DNA of 64,000 nucleotides from assembly GCF_003171515.1 (NCBI RefSeq), contig NC_089390.1, positions 1,550,001 through 1,614,000 on the forward strand, written 5' to 3'. The translations under genes were made by a program, and so were the position numbers. The notes under the pieces were generated by a model, which was not told the DNA's origin, did not search any database, and saw only the letters and a program-made list of their open reading frames with translations. Shown piece after piece: positions 45,628 through 55,129 of the stretch (its first letter is position 1; each line of letters begins with the position of its first letter). The DNA is from Pyrenophora tritici-repentis. Lineage: Eukaryota; Ascomycota; Dothideomycetes; Pleosporales; Pleosporaceae.

Positions 45628-48600
45628 ATGGCACCATACAAGAGCGTCAAGTACCGATCGTGGTACTCCGAGATGCACAAGAGTGAGTATGTCAACGCGG
45701 AACTCGACCCGACCGACACAGTCATAAACACCGACAAACTGAACACTGTCGTCCTCGATTGGGTCGTCCAAGTTGAAGACGATGGACAGTTCGACCTCTT
45801 CATCCTCCAGGAGTTCCAAAAGTCCTTCGAGGATTGGACTCAAGATATCATAAGTGCGGTCGACGTGCGGCTCCGGAAAGCAGTCAAGGAATTGCTCCGA
45901 CACCGAGGGATTTACATCCAGATCAACAGTCGTGACACAGTAATAACGCAACTGTACAACCTCCTCCATCTCTCGTCGTGCCCGATATGGCCTGACGACG
46001 AGCTTGAGCTTATGCGACTCGTCGACGGTTTCAAGTGTCGACAGCTCACAAACAGCAACTACAGTTACCCTAACCCTCCGCAGCCACCAACAGGATACCC
46101 ACAAGCACAGTACTCACCGTCGCCAGCTCAACTCAACGTGACAGCACTCACAAACCTCGCGAAGCTGTACAATAACAACGATAAGTTCAGTGGTGACAAG
46201 TATGACGTGCTCAGTCACAAACTGGTCATCTTTCGAGAGCTTTGCGCCAAAGTCGGCATTCAACCTGGCCAAACTGACCGCTACAAGCTAGCCATCTCCA
46301 CTATGCTTACTGGCAAAGCGTCAACTTACTACTACCAATCTATCGCTCCACTTGACCTTGGATACGAAGACATCATCGCGAAACTGGGCGCCTACTTCCA
46401 CACTACCGAGAACTACCAGTTGTTCTTGAACGAATGGCGCACCATTATGCTAAAGGACGTCATCGCAAGTAATCCTGACAAGACAATTGCGCAATGCCTT
46501 GACTTGCTCATCGACAAGCTCCACAAGCTGTACCAAGCGATGGCTCAGCAGAATGGACTCAGCGAGTCAAGCCTCACCGGACAACTTGTGTCAGCATGCC
46601 AGGGTGTCGAAGCCTGCAGCGCAGTCCTGATCCGACCTGCGTCGACCTTTGAAGCAGTCGCTTCAGAGCTCCGCAACGCCGTCGGTAACTGGCAACGCTG
46701 TCACCCGCATGCTCGAACGCAGTTCAACTATGACAATGAACAGACAGACGATGACATCTTCTACACAAACCGACGATACAACCGAAACGACGAACCTCGC
46801 GACAGACCCCGAGGCTATGGCACCGGTCGCTTCAACCGCGGACCGACGCTGTCACGACCGCGATACCCTCCCCGCCGCTCGCACGATAAAAAGTGCTATG
46901 TGTGCGGCAAACAAGGATGCTGGTCAACGCGACATTCACACGAGGAGCGCAATGAGTCGCACCAACGCTTCAAGACTTATGTCCAAAACCACGATCTCGA
47001 TGACGACTACGACGTGTTCCTCGCCGGATTCGAAGGCATCGAGCTTCATGACGAGGCAGAGGACGACGACGGCAACCGCGTTGATGACCTCGATGCGTAC
47101 TTCCAACATGAACAATTCAACACCGCTGCTTGCGGAACCATCGACGGGCAAGCGCTCACCATCAACCTCAACGACGCCGCGGCGACCCACGCGATCACTG
47201 GGATCGACCCATACGCGTCGGAGACTGCAAAGGAGGCACCCCACATGTTCACCTTCGATCACCGATATGGTGCTCACTGTTTCCAAGGCATCATGCCCGA
47301 CACCGGCGCGGCCGGAGTCTCCACTGCAGGAAAGACCCAGGTCATGGCACTGCAACGCCTCCAGCCATCGGCCACGATCAATGAGTCCACGGCAGGTCGC
47401 CACCGAATTCGATTTGGAGATAACCCAGAGTGTCTCTCACTTGGCGAGGTGAAGGTCAAAACCCCGCTCGGCGTTATACTTTTTGCGGTGATGCCGACCA
47501 ACACGCCTTTCTTGCTGTGCCTTGCAGACATGGACCGCCACGGGATCTACCTCAACAATGTTGACAACGTGCTTGTACACGAGTCACGGGAGTACCCCAT
47601 TGTGCGCAAATGGGGACACCCATGGCTCCTGCTCGACGACCAAGAGACCGCGACGCACTACCTCACCGAGGTAGAGCTTGCGCAACTCCATCGGCGCTTT
47701 GGTCATCCAGCTGCGGGACGACTCTACAAGGTCCTCGCGAGAGCAGGTTATGACGAAGTCGATGCGGCGACCATCGAAAAGATCAACAAGTTCTGTCACC
47801 AATGTCAGATTACTGGCAAGGCGCCAGGACGATTTCGGTTTACCCTCCGCGACGATATCAACTTCAACTATCGACTTATCGTCGACGTGATGTACATTAA
47901 TCAGAGGCCAGTACTTCATGCTATTGACGAAGCAACTGCCTTCCAAGCAGCGCGCTTTCTCACCGACATGAAAGCAAGCACAACATGGGACACACTCCGC
48001 GCCATGTGGATCGATATGTACGTTGGTCCGCCTGATGTCATAGCCACCGACGCTGGCAAGAACTTTGCGAGCGAGGAGTTTGTCAACAATGCAAAGACAA
48101 TGGCCATCGAGGTTGACGAGGTGCCTGTCGAGGCGCATAACTCCATCGGCAAGGTGGAGCGGTACCATGCGGCCATCCGCCGTGCCTTCGAAGTCATCTC
48201 CGCCGACATAGACAGCGACACGTCATCTGAACACCTCCTCCAGATGGCTGTGAAAGCCGTCAACGACACTGCTGGTCCAGATGGCCTTGTGCCTACTCTC
48301 CTCGTCTTTGGCACCTACCCCCGCCTATCCAAGACATCGCCGCCATCACCATCCATCAGCGCGCGCGCGAAAGCGATAAAGAACGCGATGGCGGAGGTCC
48401 GCAAGATCAAAGCAAAACGCCAGGTGAACGACGCACTTGCGACACGCAACGGACCGAACGTCATTGAAACGCTTCAGCTCCCGATCCAGAGCAGCGTAAA
48501 GGTTTGGCGCGAGAACCGCGGTTGGACTGGTCCCCATACCCTCATCGCCATGAACGACGACCTAACCGCCGCGATTGTCGACGTCGACGGCAGGCAGGCG

Positions 48601-50463
48601 ACATTTCGAGTCACATCGGTGCAGCCATACCACCGCAACAACTCCACCGTTATCCCGCGCGACGACGACGACAACGACAATTGCGGGGATGCGGACGATG
48701 ACGAGTTTATCCCAGAGACAGAAGTTCCACCTCCACGAAAGCGCGGTCGCCCCAAAGGCTCCAAAAACAAGCCAAAACCAGCTCCCATCGAGACCAACGA
48801 CGTCAACCTCACGCAACGCGAGGAGGACGACTTAGTGCTGTCCAGGAAGCTGCGTGCCACTGGCAAGATCACAACCCTAGGCGAACCATTCGAACTATCC
48901 ACCAAGGCAGAGATTGACGCGCTGATCACTCGCGGAGTGTTCCGCTTCGAGGAGTATGACCCTCAGCGCCATGGTGGCATCCGCGTCTTTAAGTCACGGA
49001 TTGTCAACGAGGTCAAAGGCAAAACTACCACTAAGCCGTACGAGAAATCGCGCCTCGTTGTTCAGGGTTATGCCGATGATGGAAAACGGATTGTGCTCAC
49101 ACAAAGCCCGACGATCCAGCGCGCCAGTCAGCGCATTATTATCGCGCTTGCACCCTCACTGCTTCAAATGGGCATGACGCTATGGCTTCGAGATATCACG
49201 CAGGCGTACACGCAAGCCGATGACCATCTCCAGCGCACGATCATCGCGGATCTTCCCACGCAACTCCGCAATGTCTACCCCAAAGGCACCATCATGGTGG
49301 TCGTGAAGCCGCTGTACGGCATCGCCGAGGCAGGAGCGTACTGGTGGTCAACCTACTTCAAACACCATACCACGACACTCGGGATGGAAACATCAACCTA
49401 TGACCCGTGCCTCTTAATCACCAAGCCAACGGCGTTAGGCTTTGGTATTGTCGGCATGCAAACTGATGACACGCTCGGTCTGTCCGATGACGTGTTTGCC
49501 AATAAGGAGAGCAAGGAGCTGCGCTTCAGCGCCAAAGAGAAGCAGTTTCTTACTACTAACAACCCTATCGACTTTAACGGGTGCGTCGTTAGTCTCACAA
49601 CAGACGGCGTGATCACACTACGCCAAAAGAAACAAGGTGAGAAACTGGAGATCGCAACTGACAAGAAGACGTACATTCAACAACGCGCACGTGGCGCTTA
49701 CATCGCGACAATCTGTCAACCCGAAGCAAGCTTCGACCTCGCCGCTGCTGCGCAAGCGAGTGAGCCTACAAAAGAAGAAATATCCAAGTTAAACAAACGC
49801 ATCGAATGGCAAAAGAAGAACCTCTGCCATGGGTTGACCTACGTACCTCTGGACATACGCAACCTCAAGCTGTTTACCCTAGTCGACGCGTCCTTTGCCA
49901 ACAACAAGGATATGAGCTCCCAGATGGGATTCGTCATCGTACTCGGCAATGAAGTCACCTCAAGCGACACAAACTTCGGGATACGTGGCAACATCGTCCA
50001 CTGGTCCTCAGTCAAATGCAAGCGGATCACCAGGAGCGTCCTCGCCTCCGAGATCTACGCGATGGCGCACGGCGTAGATATCGCAGTCGCGATCGGCGGC
50101 ACCATTGATATGGTCATGGAACGACTCAACTTACCTAAGGTCCCCATCGTGGTATGCACCGACTCGCGATCGCTATACGATTGCCTTGTCAAGCTCGGCA
50201 CCACCAAGGAGAAACGCCTTATGATTGACATCATGGCAATGCGCGAAGCCTACGAGCGCAGCGAACTCATGGATATCAGATGGATCGACGGTCGCGACAA
50301 CCCAGCAGACTCTATGACAAAGGCAGGTTGCAACGCCGCGATAGAGAACCTCATCAACTCTAACGAGCTCAACCTCCGAGTGCAAGGGTGGGTCAACCGT
50401 GATCGCAACACCAAGCCCACGACCGAGAGCACCGAGCTCAGCAACCTTGAAGGCACCAAGTAG
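45628..50463 (+). CDS. copia gag-pol polyprotein
   Basis: 1611 residues from the first ATG of the frame. Parts in order: gag; a zinc knuckle CYVCGKQGCW near residue 423; an aspartic protease DTGAAG at about 558; a GAG-pre-integrase domain LHRRFGHP near 688 with FCHQC; and integrase catalytic residues Asp753 (IVDVM), Asp808 (ATDAG) and Glu844 (KVERYH). Then come the reverse transcriptase, with WLRDITQAYTQAD and QTDD at 1278-1281, and RNase H with Asp1420 (LVDASF), Glu1475 (ASEIYA) and Asp1512 (CTDSRS). A Lys/Arg-rich KRGRPKGSKNKPK segment after the integrase resembles an AT-hook or nuclear localisation signal. There is no stop or frameshift between gag and pol, so both are made from one frame, as in many copia elements. 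Confidence 0.96.
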   Translation: MAPYKSVKYRSWYSEMHKSEYVNAELDPTDTVINTDKLNTVVLDWVVQVEDDGQFDLFILQEFQKSFEDWTQDIISAVDVRLRKAVKELLRHRGIYIQINSRDTVITQLYNLLHLSSCPIWPDDELELMRLVDGFKCRQLTNSNYSYPNPPQPPTGYPQAQYSPSPAQLNVTALTNLAKLYNNNDKFSGDKYDVLSHKLVIFRELCAKVGIQPGQTDRYKLAISTMLTGKASTYYYQSIAPLDLGYEDIIAKLGAYFHTTENYQLFLNEWRTIMLKDVIASNPDKTIAQCLDLLIDKLHKLYQAMAQQNGLSESSLTGQLVSACQGVEACSAVLIRPASTFEAVASELRNAVGNWQRCHPHARTQFNYDNEQTDDDIFYTNRRYNRNDEPRDRPRGYGTGRFNRGPTLSRPRYPPRRSHDKKCYVCGKQGCWSTRHSHEERNESHQRFKTYVQNHDLDDDYDVFLAGFEGIELHDEAEDDDGNRVDDLDAYFQHEQFNTAACGTIDGQALTINLNDAAATHAITGIDPYASETAKEAPHMFTFDHRYGAHCFQGIMPDTGAAGVSTAGKTQVMALQRLQPSATINESTAGRHRIRFGDNPECLSLGEVKVKTPLGVILFAVMPTNTPFLLCLADMDRHGIYLNNVDNVLVHESREYPIVRKWGHPWLLLDDQETATHYLTEVELAQLHRRFGHPAAGRLYKVLARAGYDEVDAATIEKINKFCHQCQITGKAPGRFRFTLRDDINFNYRLIVDVMYINQRPVLHAIDEATAFQAARFLTDMKASTTWDTLRAMWIDMYVGPPDVIATDAGKNFASEEFVNNAKTMAIEVDEVPVEAHNSIGKVERYHAAIRRAFEVISADIDSDTSSEHLLQMAVKAVNDTAGPDGLVPTLLVFGTYPRLSKTSPPSPSISARAKAIKNAMAEVRKIKAKRQVNDALATRNGPNVIETLQLPIQSSVKVWRENRGWTGPHTLIAMNDDLTAAIVDVDGRQATFRVTSVQPYHRNNSTVIPRDDDDNDNCGDADDDEFIPETEVPPPRKRGRPKGSKNKPKPAPIETNDVNLTQREEDDLVLSRKLRATGKITTLGEPFELSTKAEIDALITRGVFRFEEYDPQRHGGIRVFKSRIVNEVKGKTTTKPYEKSRLVVQGYADDGKRIVLTQSPTIQRASQRIIIALAPSLLQMGMTLWLRDITQAYTQADDHLQRTIIADLPTQLRNVYPKGTIMVVVKPLYGIAEAGAYWWSTYFKHHTTTLGMETSTYDPCLLITKPTALGFGIVGMQTDDTLGLSDDVFANKESKELRFSAKEKQFLTTNNPIDFNGCVVSLTTDGVITLRQKKQGEKLEIATDKKTYIQQRARGAYIATICQPEASFDLAAAAQASEPTKEEISKLNKRIEWQKKNLCHGLTYVPLDIRNLKLFTLVDASFANNKDMSSQMGFVIVLGNEVTSSDTNFGIRGNIVHWSSVKCKRITRSVLASEIYAMAHGVDIAVAIGGTIDMVMERLNLPKVPIVVCTDSRSLYDCLVKLGTTKEKRLMIDIMAMREAYERSELMDIRWIDGRDNPADSMTKAGCNAAIENLINSNELNLRVQGWVNRDRNTKPTTESTELSNLEGTK

Positions 50464-50625
50464 TCAACGGGCACGTGTGCGCGATAACGAAGGACACAAG
50501 AGGAGGACATAAGGGCATACAGGAAGGCGTATAGCGCTAGCCGAGATAGGCAACTAGCTACATTTCGGCAGCAGGATATTATTACAGATTTGGAGGATTT
50601 GGGGACGGATCTGATCTCCCGGCAC

Positions 50626-50640
50626 AAAAAGAAAAGATAG
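50626..50640 (+). promoter_or_regulatory. polypurine tract
   Basis: A purine run, AAAAAGAAAAGATAG, ends four bases before the 3' LTR, the usual position for the plus-strand primer of reverse transcription. Confidence 0.7.
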
Positions 50641-50644
50641 TCAG

Positions 50645-50850
50645 TGTTGGGAATCGAACCTGCGGTAGATAAGGCAGCTGGTTGCTGCATGCACGAGCTT
50701 GGATTACACGGCTGACTAAGCCGTGTGGTCCGAGCTCTAGCTGCTGCCTTACTGCCGACCTCCCTCCACCTCCATAGAACAACAAGAACAATCACAATCA
50801 TTTCAACTCGTTGCAACGAAGGTGATTCCGATACCTTAGCCGTATCAACA
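50645..50850 (+). repeat. 3' LTR
   Basis: Identical by eye to the 5' LTR over 206 bases, and followed by the right target duplication CTCTC (50851-50855). Confidence 0.95.
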
Positions 50851-50855
50851 CTCTC

Positions 50856-51419
50856 CAATGTTGCAAGGCCTTTTGCATCTACGAGATGTACTGTGATAGG
50901 TTTGTAGAACTAACACCCTACCTGTAATTTGCTTCCGAAGAATGAACATATCAGGAGATACATGTCATGGTACTATAGAACATGGGGAGGAGGAAGTGAG
51001 AAAATAGAAGGTAGGTGAGATACAAACAGGAAATGATTGCACACTTAATCATCCAAAACCAACGTTGTTCTTACTCTTCATGCGCCAGTTAGCGTCGATC
51101 AAGCAAGGATTGGAGTACATTACATCATGCAACTGGCGAGTTAGAGAAGCAGTCGGACAATCACAAATCATGAAGAAGAAAATACATTGTCACAATTGCA
51201 AATGAGAAGGCAGTGGATGGGTGTGTGAAGTGTTTATTGGTATCTCATATCCATTAATTCATGGTACTATCGTGAACCCGGCGAGAGTCATAGTGCTCAT
51301 CGCGTTAAAGTGGTATTGTTCTGAACCTTTTGACCGTTAGTGGCAATTTTGCTGAAGCTTGAAGTGAGACAACATACCGAAGTGAAATGTCGAACCAGTG
51401 ATCTAGTGCAATGAAGCAC
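50856..51419. other. 3' flank of the GRG-1-like gene
   Basis: About 560 bases with no supported gene between the retrotransposon and the minus-strand GRG-1-like gene. It probably includes that gene's 3' untranslated region. Confidence 0.4.
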
Positions 51420-51689
51420 TTAGATGGAGCGCTTGTTGGCCTCAGCGGAGCCCTCGTGCTTCTCCTGGGAGAGCTTGTCGCCAGCGGCGCCGAGAGCACC
51501 AGAGGCACGGTCGGTGATGCTGTCGTTGCCGGGGACGTTGCCCTTGGCCTGCTGCTTGTTGCTCTCCTTGGAAGCCTCAGCAGAGGTGCCCTGGACGGTC
51601 TCGGAGACGTAGTTGGCGGCGTTCTTGACGGAGTTGACGGCCTGGCCGACGATGCCCTCGTTGGGAGTGTTGGCGTTGGGAGCAGACAT
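51420..51689 (-). CDS. ccg-1: GRG-1/CCG-1-like glucose-repressible stress protein
   Basis: An 89-residue hydrophilic protein from one exon. SVKNAANYVSETVQG with SAEASKESNKQQAKG, TDRASGALGAAGDKL and a charged C terminus match the Neurospora GRG-1/CCG-1 family as I know it. Those genes are glucose-repressed, clock-controlled and stress-induced; the molecular function is unknown, though the composition is LEA-like. The upstream region carries several TGACGT motifs and a TATA-like element next to CCCCT (listed separately), which fits stress regulation. The gene points toward the retrotransposon, whose right LTR ends about 570 bases beyond its stop. Confidence 0.85.
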   Translation of the reverse strand: MSAPNANTPNEGIVGQAVNSVKNAANYVSETVQGTSAEASKESNKQQAKGNVPGNDSITDRASGALGAAGDKLSQEKHEGSAEANKRSI

Positions 51690-51807
51690 TTTGATGAGGT
51701 TGGTTGGGTTGGTTGGTTTGAGGAAGGTTGATTGTTTGTTTGAAAGTATTGGAAGGTAGTTGAAGGCTTGATGTGTGATGAAGAAGAGTTTGGAGGCCAG
51801 ACAGAGG

Positions 51808-52309
51808 GGTATTTAAGCAGTATGGGGGGTAAACAAGGGCGACTAGTTGACAGTGACGTATGTTGGATGTTACGTCATAAGAAAGGAGCTGAGGGTGAGA
51901 GAGCAGTGGCGCTAGCCTCTCTGGGGAGTGAGGGCCCAGACCACGCAAGCGCGATGGCGCCAGCGGTCCGCAACCAGGGCATGCAATGAACAAACGCAAG
52001 GAACACGGTGACACTCTTTTTTGAAAATCCCGCTGTCGATCGTTGATTTCCATGCATATCGCGTCATGGGCGTTTGCGCGCGTGATGTCGCATTCATTGC
52101 GTGCCTGAAAGTAGCCCCTCCATGGCCCCTCCTCTGACGTCACACTAAACAAGCCAGTTTTGCAATGTACATGCCGCGGATACACGATTGGTTTCGGAAG
52201 ATGAAAGCTTTTACTCTGCTGTCTTCGCCATCTGACAATGACAAGGCTTATCTGGACAACGAGCACGTAAGGGAAGGAAGACATTGCCACATTGACGGCT
52301 AGTACGTCA
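51808..52309 (-). promoter_or_regulatory. ccg-1-like promoter with CRE-like and STRE-like motifs
   Basis: A TATA-like TTAAATA adjoins CCCCT on the minus strand at about 51805-51817, roughly 120 bases upstream of the ATG. TGACGTA lies at 51854-51860 and TTACGTCA at 51870-51877. A perfect CRE palindrome, TGACGTCA, lies at 52135-52142, next to two CCCCT copies (about 52115-52130). TACGTCA lies at 52303-52309. Such sites are typical targets of Atf1-type bZIP factors; use in this gene is inferred from position. Confidence 0.55.
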
Positions 52310-53259
52310 TATACGGCAAACTTGACATGTGAATCTTTCTGCCTGATCTGAGGGAGTTTGAGCTTTGTGCATAGAGCACTGACCCCTTTGCTTTCCAGCC
52401 CAACAGAGCATTCTCTTCAGCATCAGCTAGCAAACCTTCTCACCACTGCATGACGCCTCTAACCGTTACCAGAGAGACACAAACCGGTTGTCCGTCTCCG
52501 CGTTTTGTCCATGGCTCATATCCACAGCTGGCCAAACTCACAAACTCACGAGACTGGTAGCGTATGCGGGGGTGTTCGGCGCTTGGCCATGTCGATATGA
52601 GCTCCTTGCAATGGCATTGGTGCCAGCAAACGTATTACAGGTACTCTAGCCCTTTGCTAGTGGTGTTTTCATCCCTCGGCCTGCCTTTTCCGGAAGTTTC
52701 AGGAGGTGGCAGTGAGCCCAACCTGTATACTTTTGCTCGGGTCGGCTGCTGCGGTCTGCATGCCGAGGTAGGTCCCAATGCGATTTGAAAAGGCTATAGC
52801 CGGCTTTCAACGATTCGTCCAATCAGTTTTGTCCAGGTCATGCCGTCTCTTGTGGGTGGAATGGTGTCAATGCTCGCGTGCCCGTCCAGATTTGTGCCCC
52901 GCCAAGATATGGGACAGCCGCCATCGTATCACGTGGCTGGCTCATCTTCGATGCATATCTACGCTTACGGTACTTGGACAAGGTGGTTTACTATTGCCTT
53001 AGTAGCATGCGGAGTTGACCATGGGTATTCATATCACACTGGAAGAGGATTGGGAATATATAACTGTGTGGGTGCCAAATGATGGAGCCAGTTTTGGTCA
53101 AGGAAATTAATTGCCGCCGTGAGCGGATTGTCTAATGCCTCTATGATATCAAAGTGCATACATGTGAATCTGATATAGTGGTAGGAATGGGAGGGATGAT
53201 GACAGCGCCTGGTCCTGCAAGCTCGCTGCCATGGGTACCGTCTCTGGGTGGGTATCGTG
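52310..53259. other. intergenic region
   Basis: No supported gene. It lies between the distal ccg-1-like promoter and the 3' end of the minus-strand Rsr1 gene. Only short incoherent frames are present. Confidence 0.4.
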
Positions 53260-54105
53260 TCAAAGAATGGTGCAGTGCGGACGGTGACCCCGGCGCTTGG
53301 GCTTTGCCCCATGTGTCCTACTTCTTTGGCCAGGTCTGGGTGAATCCGGTGGGGCCATGCGGGCGCGTTCGATTTGATCTTTGCGGATGATTTGCCTACA
53401 GAGGTCGACAAAGGCTTCGTCGACATTTGCTCTTCTTCGGGCACTAGTCTCGAAGTAGGGAATGTTCCATTCACGGGATATGGCAAAAGCTCGGGGGCGC
53501 GGTACTGCTCGGTCTTCTTCCAAGTCTGACTTGTTGCCAATGAGAACCATGGGAACGTTGCTGTCTTCTTTTATTCGTCGGATCTGTTCGCGCAACTCTG
53601 CGAGTTCCCAGAAAGATGATGCGGAAGTTATGCTGAAGACCAACAGAAAACCTTGGCCAGTTTTCATGTACAGTTCTCTGTGCATTGTAAGTAGGGAACG
53701 GACAAGGAAGAAGGTAGGAGCATGGGTTTTTACCTCATGGCAGCTATCAGGACATTAGTATCAAGTTTGGTTTGTACGACCATTGAAACTTACTGAACTG
53801 CTCGGTCCCTGCAGTGTCGAGGATTTCCAGAATGACATGGCGGCCCTGGCGGGTGTCAGAAGGCTCAGCTACAAGGACATGGCAGCACTCACATCAACAT
53901 CAAGAACTTTGCGATATGAGTCTTCGATGGTAGGGTCGTAGCTCTCTATCCATACATTCTGCACGAACTGGGCTGTTAGGCAGCTTTTCCCGACTCCACC
54001 TAATGCGCCACTGTCGTCAGTCGAGATCTAGCTGCTGATGGCGTACAGCTAGCGTAGGTACGTACCAGAACCGAGAACGACTATGTGATACTCGCGTTGC
54101 GACAT
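53260..54105 (-). CDS. RSR1: Rsr1/Bud1-type Ras GTPase
   Basis: Five exons: 54066-54105, 53893-53999, 53794-53845, 53734-53743 (10 bases) and 53260-53677. The introns between them are 47 to 66 bases, and the product is 208 residues. All GTPase motifs are present: GSGGVGKS (P-loop), [11 protein letters not shown] (effector), [14 protein letters not shown] (switch II), GNKSD and ETSAR. The protein ends in CTIL, a CAAX box whose Leu predicts geranylgeranylation, preceded by a basic stretch. Rsr1 links cortical landmarks to Cdc42 for polarity and directional hyphal growth. The 10-base exon encodes only part of FTAMR, but is required by the family sequence and by both reading phases. Confidence 0.94.
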
Positions 54106-55129
54106 GGCTCCTGTCTGGGCCCTTTGCGAAGTCGCGAGGTTTTGAAGAAAATAGCAAAAGTGCTCTTTGCCTCCTGTGGCGGTGTGTGCCACAGAGGGAG
54201 GAGCGGCTCAAGCTGGGGGCGTTTAGCGTTGGCTCAAGCTGGAGAGGCTTGGGTCGCTCAGACACAGCGTCGGCCTGTACCAACAAAGCGAATCTGGCGG
54301 TGGGCGTGGTACGAGGCTCTAGGCCAACCACACTCGTCAGCGCACCTATTTGCAACCAAGGCGCGTCCAATCGGAGAGTGCGAGGCCTAGCATACATGCG
54401 TCAGGGAGCCGTCGAGGCGCAGTGGAGGCCATGGACATGATGCGCGTCGGGCAGTCTCACGTACCTGGTGAGCGGGCGGAGTGAAGCACTGGCGCAAGGG
54501 ACAGATTTTTCGCGTCACGTGCAGAGCGACGAAAGAAGAAGCGACAACGGAACGAGCAGCAGGCGAGGTTTGCGAAGGTCGGGGGGGGGAAGGGGAGGCG
54601 AAGATGCAGGCAGGTAGAAGCAACGAGACGGCGCACAGGCAGGGAGCAGCGACGGACAGGGCGTGCAGCACAGCAGCAACGGTAGACTGGGCAAGGGCAG
54701 GACGGACAGGACAGGGCAGGCAAGCAAGCAAGCAAGACTGGGCAGGCCAGGGCACTGTGTACCGGTATAGCAGCAGCAGCAGCAGCAGCAAAGTAAGCAG
54801 AGCAGAGTCTGTGTCTGTGTCTGTGTCGTGCTCTAGGCCGACGACTTCTACTACCGTGCGTTCGGCATGGCGTGTGTACCATATACATAGCCAGGCTGTC
54901 GACGGCCTCACCTCACCGTCAATCAGGACTCAGGACTGGTTTAACCATTGCCATCAAGCGCCTGTGCCCGCTACACCCGCCTCCGCCTTCCCGCTTCCCC
55001 GCCGTCGGCCACGGCGAGGGCGCACCCACCGCCCACAGAAGCTACCGCTACCGCTACTGCTCACCACACGCCAGATGTCCGCCCAACGACGCTGACGACC
55101 AGCTGCAACCCCCGACCGCCCCGCCCACG
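54106..55129. other. divergent promoter of RSR1 and EMC1
   Basis: About 1 kb head-to-head. Simple repeats are an AAGC run near 54720-54735, an (AGC)7 run at about 54769-54790 and TGTGTC repeats near 54810-54828. Long frames here are repeat by-products. Confidence 0.45.

Larger units (their letters stand above)
45145..50850 (+). mobile_element. complete Ty1/copia LTR retrotransposon
   Basis: Identical-looking 206-base LTRs (45145-45350 and 50645-50850, each TGTTGG...CAACA) flank one gag-pol frame. The insertion is bordered by the 5-base duplication CTCTC (45140-45144 and 50851-50855). A purine-rich tract (AAAAAGAAAAGATAG) lies immediately before the 3' LTR. The presumed primer-binding site lies just after the 5' LTR from about 45351, though I cannot name its tRNA. 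The integrase-before-reverse-transcriptase order is that of the copia (Pseudoviridae) superfamily. It sits between the 3' ends of the MARVEL and GRG-1-like genes. All visible parts are intact, so it is potentially autonomous and recently inserted. Confidence 0.97.

Noticed and set aside
46649..47452. Long alternative frames within the retrotransposon gag-pol region (also 45496-46104 and 47584-48168 on the minus strand)
   Set aside because: They overlap the gag-pol frame, which carries all expected domains. These are by-products of its codon composition.
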